Notes: generated by a model from the letters alone, not told the origin. A stretch of DNA of 64,000 nt from Protonemura montana (GCA_947568835.1 OX387604.1:19621076-19685075); one strand, 5' to 3'. Counted from the first letter of the stretch, positions 34,846 through 47,325 are shown. Made by a program: numbers and translations.

Positions 34846-35437
34846 AGGACTTTCCTAACGAGGTGGAAGAAATCTCGACGGCCTGTAAGATAACTTACAA
34901 CAAACTCCTTTTCCGTAAGTTGGGCTTCTCTTAAACTCGGAGAAAATTGAAAAACGATTACAACCCCCTGATTATAGGGTGCAGCAGTGTGTTTTAACCC
35001 CTAATTATAAGGTGCAGCAGTGTGTTTTAACTCATAATTATACAGTACAGCAGTGTGTGGAATGAAGACTGTCTAAATGCTTCAAATGGTTGAATGGTTA
35101 GCGCGAGCGATGCCCTAGTATTTCCAGCCCATGCTGCCAGTGCCAGGTGACCTGAAGGCCAGACTCTAAACGGCAAGACTAGAGCTTGCTTGTGTCCTGT
35201 GTTCCAGGCTACTGTCTTTGTTTCCTTGTAAGACTAGAGCTTGCTTGTTTCCCTTGAGACGCGACACAGCGGTCACAGAGTTAGCCGCAACGAACGACTT
35301 GTTTTGCTGCCGACGCCGACGCCGACACCGACTGCACGACGCTCAAAAGCGCGTGGTTACTTTGTATGTCTCCCGATTATTTTGCACACAAAGCATTGCG
35401 TTAATTAAAACACAAACAAGACATTCCTTGTAATTGG

Positions 35438-35850
35438 AGAGACGGGAATAGAGAAATACAGATGGGAACAGAGAGATACAGATGGGAATAGAGGGATACA
35501 GACAGGAATAGAGAGATGCAGATGGGAAGAGAGGGATACTGACGGGAATAGAGGGATACTGGCGGGAATAGAGAGATACTGACGGGAATAGAGGGATACT
35601 GACGGGAATAGAGGGATACTGGCGGGAATAGAGAGATACTGACGGGAAGAGAGGGATACTGATGGTAATAGAGGGATACTGATGGGAATAGAGGGATACT
35701 GACGGGAATAGAGGGATACTGGCGGGAATAGAGAGATGCAGACGGGAATAGAGAGATACTGATGGGAATAGAGGGATACTGATGGGAATAGAGGGATACT
35801 GACGGTAATAGAGAGATGCTGACGGGAATAGAGAGATACAGATGGGAAAT
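35438..35850. repeat. 20-bp minisatellite GAGGGATACTGACGGGAATA, about 20 copies
   Basis: Regular 20-bp units with GAGAGATACA and GATGGGAATA variants. Two overlapping minus-strand frames across it are artefacts. Confidence 0.93.
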
Positions 35851-36712
35851 ATCGAGGTATTGCTTGATAGTCATGCAGCTTTGAAAAGAATGTTAACAAA
35901 GTGGCTTCAAAAATTCGGGAGGAAGACAGCGATTTTGATGGGTGGCTATAAACTCAACATCTTTCATCTAGTTCATCGGGCCCCCTCCCCCCTTACCCCC
36001 TGATCCACCACGTCATCTCGTCGTGAGCATGTACCGCAGTTAATTCCTCTTTTATCACTATCTTTTAAGGACCCGTAAAATGAACACACGCTTGTACTTT
36101 TGCAAGTTAACTACGGCGATATTTAAAAATCATCGAAATGATCGATTCACTACTGAAATACTTTTTACTTCTCAAAAGTAGCATCGCATTGCATTGCAGT
36201 GGTGGTTTGCGAACAGAAATTGGATAAGCATGCAAAGTTTTATTTCTACACAGGTATTTCGAGTGATTACCTCTTACCTAGGCTAACCGTGAGGGAAGCG
36301 AAACTTGATGGATTTGCCACCTGCTATCTGCGCCCACTTTACTTTCAAGAGAAAATCTCCTGCATTACTCAGGTACTATCACTCTGTGTTAACTTATAAC
36401 TGTCAAGATGCCCGTGCTGTGGACCATTGCTCTCCTTCATAACAAACATGAAATAGAAATAAGTCTATGACTTTGCTAGAAGACATTATTTATCAGGTTG
36501 ATCAGATGAATATTTTCTTATTTTCCAAGTATAGCGTGCGCTCTTTTACGACTCTGAAATCATTAGCAGCTTCAACTTGATTCAGTCAATATGAGCTATT
36601 TCGACGTGAAGAACGTTAATTCAACAGATACAAGAAGAAATATGAAATAACAGTCAAATCTATCATTTGAAACTGATTAGGTTGTGATGACCACGAACAG
36701 CTGCAAGCTTAC

Positions 36713-37039
36713 CGGCTCTGACGTGAACTTCCGGTGTAGCTACGCGTCCTGCCGAGTTGGTGGCTGTACACCGATAGGTGGCGCTGTGTACATCCGGTCG
36801 GTAGCGCTCGCCGTCGAACGGCGGGAAAACTAGACTTCCGTTGGCTAGCACGAACCGTGCTCCCTGAACGGTTCCCACAGCACTCCCGTCGCTGCCCAAC
36901 ACCCACTCTACGCGAGGGGCTGGCGAGCCATCGGCCTTACAGTCTGCCCTGCCGCCACTGCTGTTCGAGAAAACCAGCAGTGGCGGCGGCTCCAGTGTGA
37001 ATCGGGGACCTCGCACGTCATTGAGGTACCCTAGGACGT
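36713..37039 (-). CDS. Dscam: Dscam exon 2: complete Ig1 domain
   Basis: This exon encodes residues 19-126 of the reconstructed protein, the first Ig domain of Dscam, which is part of the N-terminal Ig1-Ig4 horseshoe. Seen: Ig cysteines Cys51 and Cys108, core Trp63, the Dscam-type stretch NGSLVFPPF (84-92) followed by RPDVHSATYRC, and the ending VHVRA before Ig2. Possible N-glycosylation sites are Asn43 and Asn84. The acceptor is CAG at 37042-37040 and the donor GTAAGC at 36712-36707. Length is 327 bp with phases 2 in and 1 out, matching both neighbours. The FPPF and VHVRA landmarks are typical of arthropod Dscam Ig1 and separate it from contactin, sidekick or hemicentin Ig domains. Confidence 0.95.
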
Positions 37040-37670
37040 CTGTAAAGAAAAAATACATGGTCAGGATTGCAATTTGGGGGCTCGTCAAAACATGAGCAAA
37101 ATTGACCAAGTTTAGAAATTGTAATCGTTAAGGGAGAGCGTTTAAAGCTCAAGACGGTTTAGGTTACAACATTCCAGCATTGGGAACGAATGTTTTCTTA
37201 AGTCCCTGTCTCAGATCTTCATATTTAAAGTAACATGGACACCAATTGTAGTACAATTATTTTTGGAATACCTAAGTCTAAGCTAAAAGGTGCGAAATAA
37301 ACGCGTCTGACGCGCACTCAGTTTCACTTTAATTGTGCTGTCCCCAGTTTATCCTTTAATCTTAATGCTGCAAAGCTTATCATTATTGCATGGTTTTAAA
37401 TTTTTTCACAAATGTCGACGTGCGAACACTGTGTTACTTATTATTAATATTATTTAACTCGCATTAATTGGCACAACTAGATTCGAATTTGATAGCAGAT
37501 TCTAGTTGATGTTGAATCAAAATGTGAGATCAACGTCAGATGGCCATACTATTGGACTTCAAAGTTTTTCAAACATAGTTTTTTATGATCCTAATTTGGG
37601 GAGTTCTTATTGCTCGTGCATCTGTTGCTTGACGTCGACTCGAGACAAGCGATTACGTCCATGTTCTGAG

Positions 37671-38259
37671 TCCTACTGGATCCTACTGGATCCTACTGGA
37701 TCCCACTGGATCCCACTGGGTCCTACTGGATCGTACTGGGTCCTACTGGATCCTACTGGATCCTACTGGATCCTACTGGATCCCACTGGATCCCACTGGG
37801 TCCTACTGGATCCCACTGGATCCCACTGGGTCCTACTGGATCCCACTGGGTCCTACTGGATCGTACTGGGTCCTACTGGATCCTACTGGATCCTACTGGA
37901 TCCCACTGGATCCCACTGGGTCCTACTGGATCGTACTGGGTCCTACTGGATCCTACTGGATCCTACTGGATCCTACTGGATCCTACTGGATCCCACTGGA
38001 TCCCACTGGGTCCTACTGGATCGTACTGGGTCCTACTGGATCCTACTGGATCCTACTGGATCCTACTGGATCCTACTGGATCCTACTGGATCCTACTGGA
38101 TCCTACTGGATCCCACTGGATCCCACTGGGTCCTACTGGATCGTACTGGGTCCTACTGGATCCTACTGGATCCCACTGGATCCCACTGGGTCCTACTGGA
38201 TCGTACTGGGTCCTACTGGATCGTACTGGATCCTACTGGATCGTACTGGGTCCTACTGA
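37671..38259. repeat. 10-bp minisatellite TCCTACTGGA, 59 copies
   Basis: Strictly 10-bp units with variants TCCCACTGGA, TCCCACTGGG and TCGTACTGGG in recurring order. The periodic open frame across it is an artefact. There are no unique spacers, so it is not a CRISPR-like array. Confidence 0.95.
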
Positions 38260-39536
38260 CATGTCCCCTGGACTACTTGTTAATGCACACAAAACGCTGC
38301 CAGCGTGCTACCCCCGCTCTACATCTTTTTGATATTTACATAAAACAAATAATGTATTTAGTGACTTTTTCAATCTTTTAGATACGTCGTAAGACACTAA
38401 GTGTATTAAACTTTTTATTTCTTCAGAATTAAAGACCCTTAAGGAACTAGACTTGTTTACCTACGCGCGAAATGCCTGCTTGGTCATGACTTCGTTACGG
38501 CCTAGCTGGGGTTTATTGCTAATGTAGAACATAAAAAGCAATACTATAAAATAAACAGAGAAATGTCTTCAAACGCAAGAATCAGTTGAAAGTTGAAATG
38601 GTAATTTCTAGCGCGTATTTATCGTTACGTATGTGTATTTGGGACTATTGGAACAACATCGATCTAGCCAGCTTGGAATGTTGCTTGTCTCGACCCAGCC
38701 CATTCGTTTTAGGAAAGCAAATAAACAGCTTTAGACCAGCTTTAGGCCAGCTTCGGGCCAGCTTTCATCATCCATTTTCCCATCCCATTCCAAATGGCCC
38801 ATACCACTAAATTTGTGTTCTTTCCGATTGAAAATGAATCCCGTAAACTCCCATTCACTGTCTCAAAAGATTACCTTTGCTCTATCAAACTTCATCACAC
38901 CGACCATACTTCTTACAAAGTTCACTTCAGCCGCTCCACAAAGCTCCATTTTGAAATTTAAATCCAATGTGACTCTCCATATGAGAAAATATTCAATTAA
39001 CTATTTTAATTTTAATTTAACATGAGCTTACATCTCTGGAATAATCCACTTTCCAGATTAATTTCGTCACGTTTTGGCAAGAAAAAGAGCTTTCTGCATT
39101 TTTTGTTTCATATTTCTTTTTCATCATGCCATCCTGCTTATTGCAGCGCCATATTTGAATTCTTCTCTCAGCCCTACATATTATCTATGAAATTTTAACT
39201 TATGCAATTTCATAACATCAACCCTTGCTTGGCAACGGTCTCACTCTTATCTTTGCTTAACGAAACTTCTTTGTAGCTTGCCTCTTACCTCCTACCTTCT
39301 CGCAACTTAAGATTCAAAGATTCTGATCTTCGTATCAGTTTGTTTAATAGGAAAATAACACAAAAGGAAAAATATACAGCAGAAATGTACTTCCTACCAC
39401 CCTCTACTTGAAGCCAGTGACGGTAATTACCACTTAATTTGGAGGTATTTCAATTAGAATTTCATTTACACTCGTCGGATCTCTTAGGCTATAGGAACAG
39501 GACATAGTTAGCCTTTATGATGCCAAGGGACATCTG

Positions 39537-39637
39537 ATTGATTTGTGGGTTTTTACGACGCACTGTTTTGACAACAGGCCCTACGGCACTGGTCTTATGG
39601 CGTCGGTAAATGAGTGGATGAGGATGAGGATGATGAT
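39537..39637 (-). mobile_element. 5'-truncated 5S-derived SINE with 8-bp target-site duplication
   Basis: Only the 3' tail of the SINE is present (GACGCACTGTTTTGACAACA, then GGCGTCGGTAAATGAGTGG and GATGATGATG). GACATCTG flanks it at 39529-39536 and 39638-39645, so the truncation occurred at insertion. Confidence 0.8.
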
Positions 39638-39657
39638 GACATCTGTTGGCATGCCTG

Positions 39658-39806
39658 AAATAATAATGTGAAGATATTTTATTATTCGGAACACTACTAC
39701 CCTCTCGAAAATTGATGCCCCGTGAAAGTGTAGTAGTGTTCCTAATAATAAAATACATATCGCATTGCAAGCGTTCGCAATTTAAACCAGATTTCACATA
39801 AATAAT
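39658..39806 (-). repeat. Hairpin repeat family, copy 2, with 27-bp palindrome arms
   Basis: On the minus strand it reads GTTTAAATTGCGAACGCTTG and CAATGCG, then a hairpin. The arms at 39674-39700 and 39730-39758 match (TATTTTATTATT.GGAACACTACTAC against its inverse) with one or two mismatches and a 29-bp loop. It is related to copies at 21409 and 54716. Confidence 0.75.
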
Positions 39807-41485
39807 GCGAAGACTGCAAAAACATTTTCATTTATGGAGTGACTGTCCATGTTATGACAACACCTATTGGCCAGTGGCGTGATTGTATGACAAAACCTAG
39901 TAGCCAGTGGTTTTTGGCTCACCAAAAAATGGCCGGTACGATTTGCAGACTTTGGAACCACGACCTTCACTACCGGAGCTGTGCCAACTCAGTGAGAAAT
40001 TCCTTGTTTCACGTTACAATCCATTCAGTGAGACAGTTTCGTTCTAAGTTAAGATTAGTTCCATTCTCTTCTCCTCGCTATCAGGCAGGGGCTTGCAGTG
40101 GGGTGAGGACGAGGGTATGCACACAAAAAATCTGCTGTAAAGAAACTGAAAACATCAACTCTGTTTTTGAAACAGCAACATTTGTGGACCGGCCAAAAAT
40201 TTTAGAAATAAATAATAAAAATAGGTCGTGGGGCAATTCGAGTGGACATGCACCGCATACCTAGCATACCCTGACTGCACGCCCCTGCTATCAGGTAATA
40301 TTCCTGGCAGAACTGATTCCGTGCATCTAAGAGAAGAATATAAGTAACAATATTAAAAATTTATTGATGTGTAACATTTGTGTAGCTCTTTTTCATGCCT
40401 CACGGCGTGATTTGGGCCATATATTGTTTAGGGGTTGCTTGGAGGAATAGGAATATCTCCATCCTCATCCCCAAACCTAAACCTTTCGGTTGCCGTCGCC
40501 GACCGCAATATTTCTTTCCCTAGTCTGTTCGAATTCGCACACCGTGGTACGTGTCACTATAATCGCCTTAATACATCCACTCGCTGCCACCATAGTAAAC
40601 AAAGTACGGTTCAAACTGTCACAGTTAGTTTTCCAAAGACGCAATTATGCATGGGGCTTAGATCTTGTTACAAGCAGGTTCCATGGAGGATGCATGTGGC
40701 CGGGTTTCGTGAACCATCGTCAAAAGCAGAATTGGAATTATCAAGAAAGTTAATAGAATTTTCATTCCGATACTGCCAAGCCACCTCCGAAGTAGCTGTA
40801 AAATGTTGACATCGATTCTGAGTAATTTGAGGGATTCTACGATAAGAATTGGACGTCTGTTCTTGCAACTAATTTTTAGTGTGGCATAAGAGGTGGGCTC
40901 GTTTGCCAGTAGTAACGCAAGTATACGTTGTTACGTCGGGTAAAACTATTGTTTGTATTTTGTATTTAGCTTGAAACGCTGAGTAATTACTAATTACCTT
41001 ACGAAAAAATCGTTCTTAGCATCATGATGGTTTCTTGTAGATAATAAAGTTACTTCTATTGGAAGGAAAATTTGCGAAACAAAAATGTACAAAATTAATA
41101 TTTTGACTGTTTTTCTTACAAAGAACCCATATTCATTCACATTTACTTCCTTGCAGCTGGGTCCGAAATGTTCGGTGCTAAATGACTTGATCTTTCGAGG
41201 TTAGGACGGCTAACTGTCAGTGAGAGTAAATGCATTGGGCAGTGGGTGCACGCTCGACGGTCGTTGCAAATATAACCAACAGTGATTGGCTCTTTTTACC
41301 CAAGGCTGAATTTCCAGCCAACGAAATGAGCGGATTCAATAGTAGAGTTGTATCAGGCTAGGAAAAGTAATGTCGCACTGCAGGCGTCTGCCACGTCGCA
41401 GTCAACATGCTGACAACCTGACGTGGTTTGTAAGACTGCCTTGCAGCCAGGACTTGCTGTCGACCATTTACCCCGTGCCGAGACA

Positions 41486-41697
41486 GCCAAGCACCAAACA
41501 CCAAGCACCAAGCACCAAGCACCAAGCACCAAGCACCAAGCTCCAAGCACCAAGCACCAAGCACCAACCACCCAGCCCCGAGCACCGAGAACCAAGCACC
41601 GAGCACCGAGAACCAAGCACCAAGCACCAAGCACCAAGCACCAAGCACCAAGCACCAAGCACCAAGCACCAAGCACCAATCACCAAGCACCAAGCGC
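41486..41697. repeat. 7-bp minisatellite ACCAAGC
   Basis: About 30 copies of ACCAAGC with variants ACCGAGA and ACCGAGC. All frames stay open on both strands because the unit lacks stop codons in every phase; five overlapping frames are artefacts. Confidence 0.93.
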
Positions 41698-42054
41698 GAA
41701 GTCCAAATCCCACACCAACGCCCAGTACCAATTCCCCACTCCCCCCTGCCCATGCTCACGGTTTCACCATGCAGTGAAAAATTTTTATAACCCATTTGCC
41801 CGCTCTTTTATTCTGAGACTATTCAACATTTTTTTCCTTTCTATTGAACTGCACTAAATCAGGTGGTAAGCTCCTATTGTTATCGTCATCCTTCCACACT
41901 AGCGATTGACGTATTTGCGACTCAACGTGTTTGGAAAACCCTTCATATAAAATGCCCAAGAATGCGACGAATGCCAGTCGAGACTTAAACCGTTTAAGAA
42001 ACGAAACCCATGTTTCACTAACCTGATCTCTTGATGGCACCCAGAAACTGTGAA

Positions 42055-42470
42055 ACCGTTGAGTATAGGTTATAGGTAGAGTTTCAACGTCAATGTTAAA
42101 GTCTCTGCGTGAAAAATTACTACCTTACCGACAAAAATGCAGAGTACCGGACAATCACGTTAAGTGGAGCCACTGTCGTATGAATTTTAATTTCGATATT
42201 TCTCGCAGGCTTACTCGCTTTTGAAACTTTTCATGCACAAAAAATCTCCATCAATGTTTACCTCATCGATTGATATACACGTAACGATATTCATAAGCGA
42301 GTAACCTACGATAAATATCGAAATTAAATTTCATATTACAGTGGCTCCACTTAACGTGAACTTCCGGTACTCTGCATCTTTGTCGGTAAGGTAGTCATTT
42401 GGCGGCCATCTTTCACGCAGAGACTGTAACATTGACGTTGAAACTCTAACTATAACCTACACTCAACGGT
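42055..42470. mobile_element. 416-bp foldback (long inverted repeat) element
   Basis: The left arm (about 42055-42235) and right arm (about 42285-42470) are inverse copies: ACCGTTGAGTATAGGTTATA, GTTTCAACGTCAATGTTA, TAAGTGGAGCCACTGT and TTTAATTTCGATATTT each recur as complements, with scattered mismatches and small indels. It has no coding capacity. This fits a foldback MITE; I could not fix the target duplication. Confidence 0.85.
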
Positions 42471-42621
42471 GAAACTACTGGAAACCCAGGTGTCATAGAC
42501 CTGAACGTTTGAAAACGGTGAAACTAAGGAAACTCGTGATCCAGAGTTTTTATTTGAGCGTTGTGATAATATCTAGTTTCTCAAGAATCAGTCTGGATGT
42601 CGTTCTTGATGATGATGATTA

Positions 42622-43029
42622 TGAGGGTTTAACGACGCACTGTTTTGACAACGAGCCCTGCGATACTGGTCTAATGTCGTCGGCGAATAATTGGATGAGA
42701 GAATGATGATTATGAATCTAACCTAGCCTAGAAGGGAGGAGAAAACACCCGATGCTGGCACGTAGCGTACTTCTGTTGAAGAGCACTAAGGGGACAACCG
42801 GCTTAAAGTCCCTTCCGAAGGACAGTACAACGTGAACAACAGGATTCCTCCACAAATCCATGCTTTCGAAAGCCAATGAAGTTTTGGTAATCTTTCATCC
42901 CTCTAATTTTCTTTTTCGAACAGAACTTGTCATGTGTAAGATGGTCACTCATACAATATACCTGACCCAGTGCAGTGTTTGATGATCTTATGAAAACCAG
43001 TGTTTCCAAAAGCCACATCATTCGGTGGG
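42622..43029 (-). mobile_element. 5S rRNA-derived SINE, diverged copy
   Basis: The plus strand shows GGGTTTAACGACGCACTGTT at the left, the body with CCGGCTTAAAGTCCCTTCCG, and a decayed head ending near ATTCGG. Part of the 5S head (the TTGCTTAACTTCGG segment) is deleted. It is more diverged than the copies at 16517 and 31477. Confidence 0.85.
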
Positions 43030-43317
43030 TCGTTATTGGAAAAGTTAAGAAGAAAGACAGGCAATAAATACTGTGGTATTGATGTTTGCTCTGTCTGCTC
43101 CCATCTTAGCAAACGAACACACGCGGTACATAGGAAGATGAAAGATCACTAAATCAAATCAAAAAGAGGGAGATCGGAGAAATAATTTTGCCGCAAGGAT
43201 CGACAACAAACGATAGGTATACTAACTATGGTCAACGAATGAAGTTTAGGCTCGTTACACATGCCATTCAATTTGAAACACGAAAATGGAACAAATCATC
43301 ATCAGCACGCTGATGAA

Positions 43318-43513
43318 AGGACATCATTAAAGATAGAAACGTCTAGTTTCTGCAGAAGCATATTGTCGATTGGTATTGATGCGTTCTACTGATAACATTT
43401 AAAAAAAACGTCAAAAAGTTTTTACAAATCTATGATATGAGCCAAAAAGTAGCTGAAACAACAAAAAGAAAAAATATACCACTTTTCACTTAATGGCACA
43501 GGACCAAATATTG
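43318..43513. repeat. Left terminal inverted repeat (~196 bp) of an unclassified DNA element
   Basis: AGGACATCATTAAAGATAGA, AACGTCAAAAAGTTTTTACA, AATCTATGATATGAGCCAAA and TATACCACTTTTCA are matched, as the inverse, by 45832-46020. The identity is partial but continuous. Confidence 0.82.
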
Positions 43514-43559
43514 TCCACGTTGTCATCGCCTTCTTGGGTTAACTTCCCACCTTCGCCAC

Positions 43560-45035
43560 GATGAATGATGCCGATTGGTATTTATGCACTATTCTTACTT
43601 CGAGAACGTTCTTTGTTTGCCATCGACGTAAGGAAGCTCCTGAGTTCACCGTAGCTGCCACAAAGACCGAAGCTGTTTAAAGTGTCGATAAGTAATCGAC
43701 TGCCCTTCTCGTAGTGAAGCTGGGCTAAAAGTTCCAGGTAAAATGGGAGTGTTATTTGCGTGCGTTTTATTTCTCTGCGGATACAATATAGTATACACTC
43801 AGCAATTGTTATATATTTTCTTCGAAATTGTTGTTTCGATTTATAATTGTCTTTTTGTCCCTCGGATTATGCTTGAGGATCCAATAAAAGTTGTATGAAA
43901 TAGCGTAATTATCAGGTACAAATTGCTTTGATGATTCCAGAGACACTTCGCTGTGAAACGGATATTCTTCGCTGGGCATCATGTTCTCAACCTCTGTTTT
44001 TTAAATATATGCAGCTTGGTGCATAATTTTCCTTTCCGGGAAAGGTTCAAGCCTTTCACCTAATTCTTCTGTAAAAGTATTTGCTTGCTCTGCGTAAGAT
44101 TCGTTTTCACGGATTTGCTGATATAACTGCCCAACAGAAAGAGAATCTGAACATATGATGCCTGGGATAGTGCGATAGTGTCTGTGCGATAGTGGATTGG
44201 GATGGTTTTGGTCCTTGCTGTTGTTGATTAGTTTATTGCGTATTACTTGTAGGAGACACGCTTTTGCCACTTCAACGTTTACACCCTCAGCAACGAGGAA
44301 TTCCCTGTACGTTTCGCAAAGGTTGGAAATTGATATAATTTTCCCTCTCGTTATTTCATCCGAAAAAAACTCTTGTCTGTTGACAGCAGCGCGATCGTAT
44401 TGTGAGACGGTTTGTGCCTTTTTACAGGTCTCTTTGTTGTTAGCACTCAGGTATTTCGGCAAACAATCTGCATGGCACCTTGCGTTTACCTCAAAGACGG
44501 AATCGAAAGTCATTCGATTGAAAATTACCTCGTCATTTCTCTCTTAGGCTGCTTTCAATACATTTTCCCTAAGAGACTCTGGATTTATGTCAACGAGAGA
44601 AAAAATGCGGTCTGTCTTGTTTTTATTTCTAATTTGATACCGTTTGGTTGGGGGTGGTGTTTCACCTCTGTTTGAGTTTGGGGACTCGAGTCTACGTTTT
44701 TTTGCTGTGTATATATTTTTTTGTTGGTGTACTACTCTCTGCAACTGACATGATATTTGTAAGGAAAAATTTGATATCCTTTCTTGCTAGCTTGAATAAG
44801 CTAGCTTATAGCGAGCTTGCGTTCTTGTAATATCATCGTCTCTTGCTTCGCACGCAGCAATCAATGTAATTAGGCCCTTTTCTGTTATATTAGGAACCTT
44901 CTCTCTGGTTAAAAACGCTAACTTGCAGAAGAAACATTTTCCAATATCTGATTCTGTTCTGGAGGTGGAGAGCTCGCAGCTATCTCCTGTTTCATCTGCT
45001 AAGTGAAAATATTGGATACAAATGACTGTCATGAC
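43560..45035 (-). pseudogene. Broken gene of an unclassified element-borne protein
   Basis: I do not recognise a named family. The minus strand contains, in order: 45032-44787, a segment with a Cys-rich motif (GKCFFCKLAFLTREKV, then TEKGLITLIAACEARDDD); 44744-44544, LQRVVHQQKNIYTAKKRR and FSLVDINPESLRENVLKAA; 44513-44001, 170 codons starting MTFDSVFEVNARCHADC with further Cys/His; about 43990-43870, PSEEYPFHSEVSLESSKQF; and about 43760-43610, LELLAQLHYEKGSRLLIDTL, then NSFGLCGSYGELRSFL. The pieces are in one direction but separated by frameshifts and stops. An N-terminal zinc-binding-like region followed by a long conserved-looking protein inside terminal inverted repeats suggests an element-encoded protein, not a host gene. 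No transposase catalytic motif was identified. Confidence 0.6.
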
Positions 45036-45831
45036 AACATGGATCTAGTAGGAAGAAGCATGCATTTCTATAAACCCATTTATATCGCTAGTTATTGTAT
45101 TGCTAGTTATTCCGTTTCGTAGGCGGTCATTTCACTTGCACAAATTAACAAAAAACATTGCACTAGTGAACTAGTGAGTAAACAATTGAGTTTACGCGCG
45201 TGTTAGCTATCTGCATGCCATTTATATTCTTAATATTTGGGAACATTTTCAGAAATTATCAATAATATTCGTCATCCTGCTTTGAATGTGAGTAGCAAAC
45301 AAACTGTCAAGCCAGCAAACTAGTGAAACCCATGTCAAGTGGAAATACCTCGACAAATATGTTCGCAGTCTTCTTGAAAATCATTATCTCTAATTCTGTG
45401 GATCCCTCAAACCTCTGAACGTGGTTGAAACAGAGTAGGGTATGGTCAATATATACAAATATTTATATATATACATATATGGCTTTTTTTTATGAAAAAA
45501 TCAGAAAACAGACCAAATTTACAGACACAAAACAATAAGCATCACATTTTAGACAAATGATATGATATCAAGTGCGGACTTTACGTAGTATCAAAGAGCC
45601 TGCACACTCAACGGTCGTATGCTAGTCAATTAGTACACTTCGCAAGCTATTTGCCAGCCAGCCGGACGGCGCAGCGGCGCTTGGTAGCGCTCAAGGAGTT
45701 TACCTCTCGTTGGGGAAAGTAAAAATCTCAGTTGTTAACTTGACGTGTTCAAAAAGTTAGATCTGCAGTCTTGTCGACAATGAATTGAGCTTTCTGAATT
45801 GATCTTTTCAGACTAGTTTTATAACATTTTG

Positions 45832-46020
45832 CCAATATTTTGGTCCCGTGGCGTTATTGAAAAGTGGTATATATTTTTTTTGCATTTTTTTAGCTACTAT
45901 TTGGCTCATGTCATAGATTTGTAAAACATTTTTGACGTTTTTTAAACACGTTATCGGTAAAACGCATCAATTCCTAGGCTTCTACGGAAACCAGACGTTT
46001 ATATCTTTAAAAATGTCCTA
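45832..46020. repeat. Right terminal inverted repeat (~189 bp) of the unclassified element
   Basis: The inverse complement of 43318-43513: CAATATTTTGGTCCCGTGGC at the inner edge and GTTTATATCTTTAAAAATGT at the outer edge. Sequence beyond 46020 has no left counterpart, which sets the outer boundary. Confidence 0.82.
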
Positions 46021-46399
46021 CCTATTACACTTTCAAAAAATTTTAAAGAAATTTCAAGAAATTTTGACTTTTGCAATTTTTTTGGATGTCTTCCGATGGA
46101 CATTTTTTGTCCGGGTTTAAGACACGAGTTGTGTCATGGTGTAAGGCACATAATGTGAAAATTGCAGCTTTATATAACGCCGAGGACAGACACGCCCCTT
46201 TTTGCCGTCGATATTCCTCGACTTGGGGAACCTAAACAAATCTAATCTTTTATATCTCTTATCCAATCTTTTATAAAGACACGAAGAAACCACTGTTTAG
46301 ATATTTTAAAATAACGACTTAACAAGCACTGTATAGCAAGGTGGTCAAGCTAGGACATGTAACTGTAAGACTACTTAGTAGTATAGGCCCACCATCTAA

Positions 46400-47070
46400 A
46401 ACTTTTCCGACCGTAACCGCGATATTTGTTAGAAGGTCATTTTTATTATTCCCCTGAACAATTAGGCTTGTATCGTCTGCGTAAAGCACAACTTCCGTAT
46501 TTGCATTTGTTGCTGTTGTGGCCAGATCATTGACATAGATACTGAAAAGTGTTGGGGGCCATCAAGTCCCTTGAGGGATCCCGTGAATAACTGGCCTCTA
46601 CGATGAACCGTCCTCGTCAAAATTTATTTTAACTTTCTGTTTCCTTTCGGTCAGGTATGATTCCATCCAGTTTATTGCGGGCACATTTATGCCATAGTGT
46701 TTCAGCTTATTGATTAGTATTGCGTGATTGATTGTGTCAAACGCCTTAGACAGATCGCAAAATATCACACCCACTGCTTTCTTGCTTTTCAGACATTTTG
46801 CGGCAGCAGATACGAGGCTACAGGATGCTGTGGTCGTAAAAAATCCTTTTCTAAACCCGTGTTGGTTTCCACATAACACATTTCTTGCTATTAAAAACTT
46901 TTGCAGACGAATGAGATACACTTTCTCCAAAATTTTCGAGAAGTTCGTTACTAAGCTTACTGGGCGGTAGTTGTCCATACCTGTTGTAGTTCCCTTTTTG
47001 TATAGAGGTTTTTTTATGCACAGCCTTGCTAACAATACACAGCACCAAAATCAGCAAAGCGCGCACCTAG
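46400..47070 (-). mobile_element. LINE reverse-transcriptase fragment, frameshifted
   Basis: The minus-strand frame at 47035-46598 includes YKKGTTTGMDNYRPVSLVTN, then GNQHGFRKG and VGVIFCDLSKAFDTINHAIL, which are RT blocks of Jockey-like elements. A frameshift follows near 46560, after which the other frame reads FSIYVNDLATTATN and VVLYADDTSLIVQ, with the catalytic YADD intact. N- and C-terminal parts are missing, so it is inactive. Confidence 0.85.
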
Positions 47071-47325
47071 ATAAAGGTGGTGCGCGTTCTGTCAAGGAAG
47101 ATTTTATCCATTCTTTAAGCGCGGATCTGGCCGATATGGCATGGGAAGGGGAGCTAGCTGTGTTGTTGCTGAGTAAGCGCGATCCTGAGCTTCAACTCTT
47201 CACATCTTGTCTAGAGTTCTCAGCTTGGTGGGAGAAGGGGTGGTGAGGGGGTATGAGGGGGTGGGTCCCGACAAGTGCCCTGGGAGCTGAAACATGCACC
47301 CCATTCACGCCATGCTGGCCAAAAA

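Larger units (their letters stand above)
28347..36712 (-). other. Dscam intron between exons 2 and 3
   Basis: An 8.4-kb intron. It holds three copies of CAACACGGTCAC near 28368-28405, a full-length SINE with target-site duplication (31465-31934), the 9-bp array (31966-33173), trinucleotide repeats near 33905, and the 17-bp and 20-bp minisatellites (34275-35850). 28450-31450 and 35900-36700 show nothing recognisable. No second Ig2 half-exon was found. Confidence 0.7.

Noticed and set aside
34212..35899. Several 100-210-codon frames on both strands
   Set aside because: They cover the 17-bp and 20-bp minisatellites.
37671..38259. Regular short direct repeats, considered as a CRISPR array
   Set aside because: There are no unique spacers, the units abut directly, and the DNA is eukaryotic.
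37506..38381. 291-codon plus-strand frame of PTGSYWILLD-type repeats
   Set aside because: It is caused by the 10-bp array with no stop in any phase; the flanking non-repeat parts match nothing I know.
39839..40809. Two plus-strand ORFs of 141 and 124 codons
   Set aside because: Composition is unremarkable, there is no known motif, and an overlapping alternative frame exists; not enough to call a gene.
44197..44675. Plus-strand frames of 116 and 87 codons
   Set aside because: They are opposite-strand shadows of the broken element-borne gene, whose minus-strand pieces are longer and collinear.
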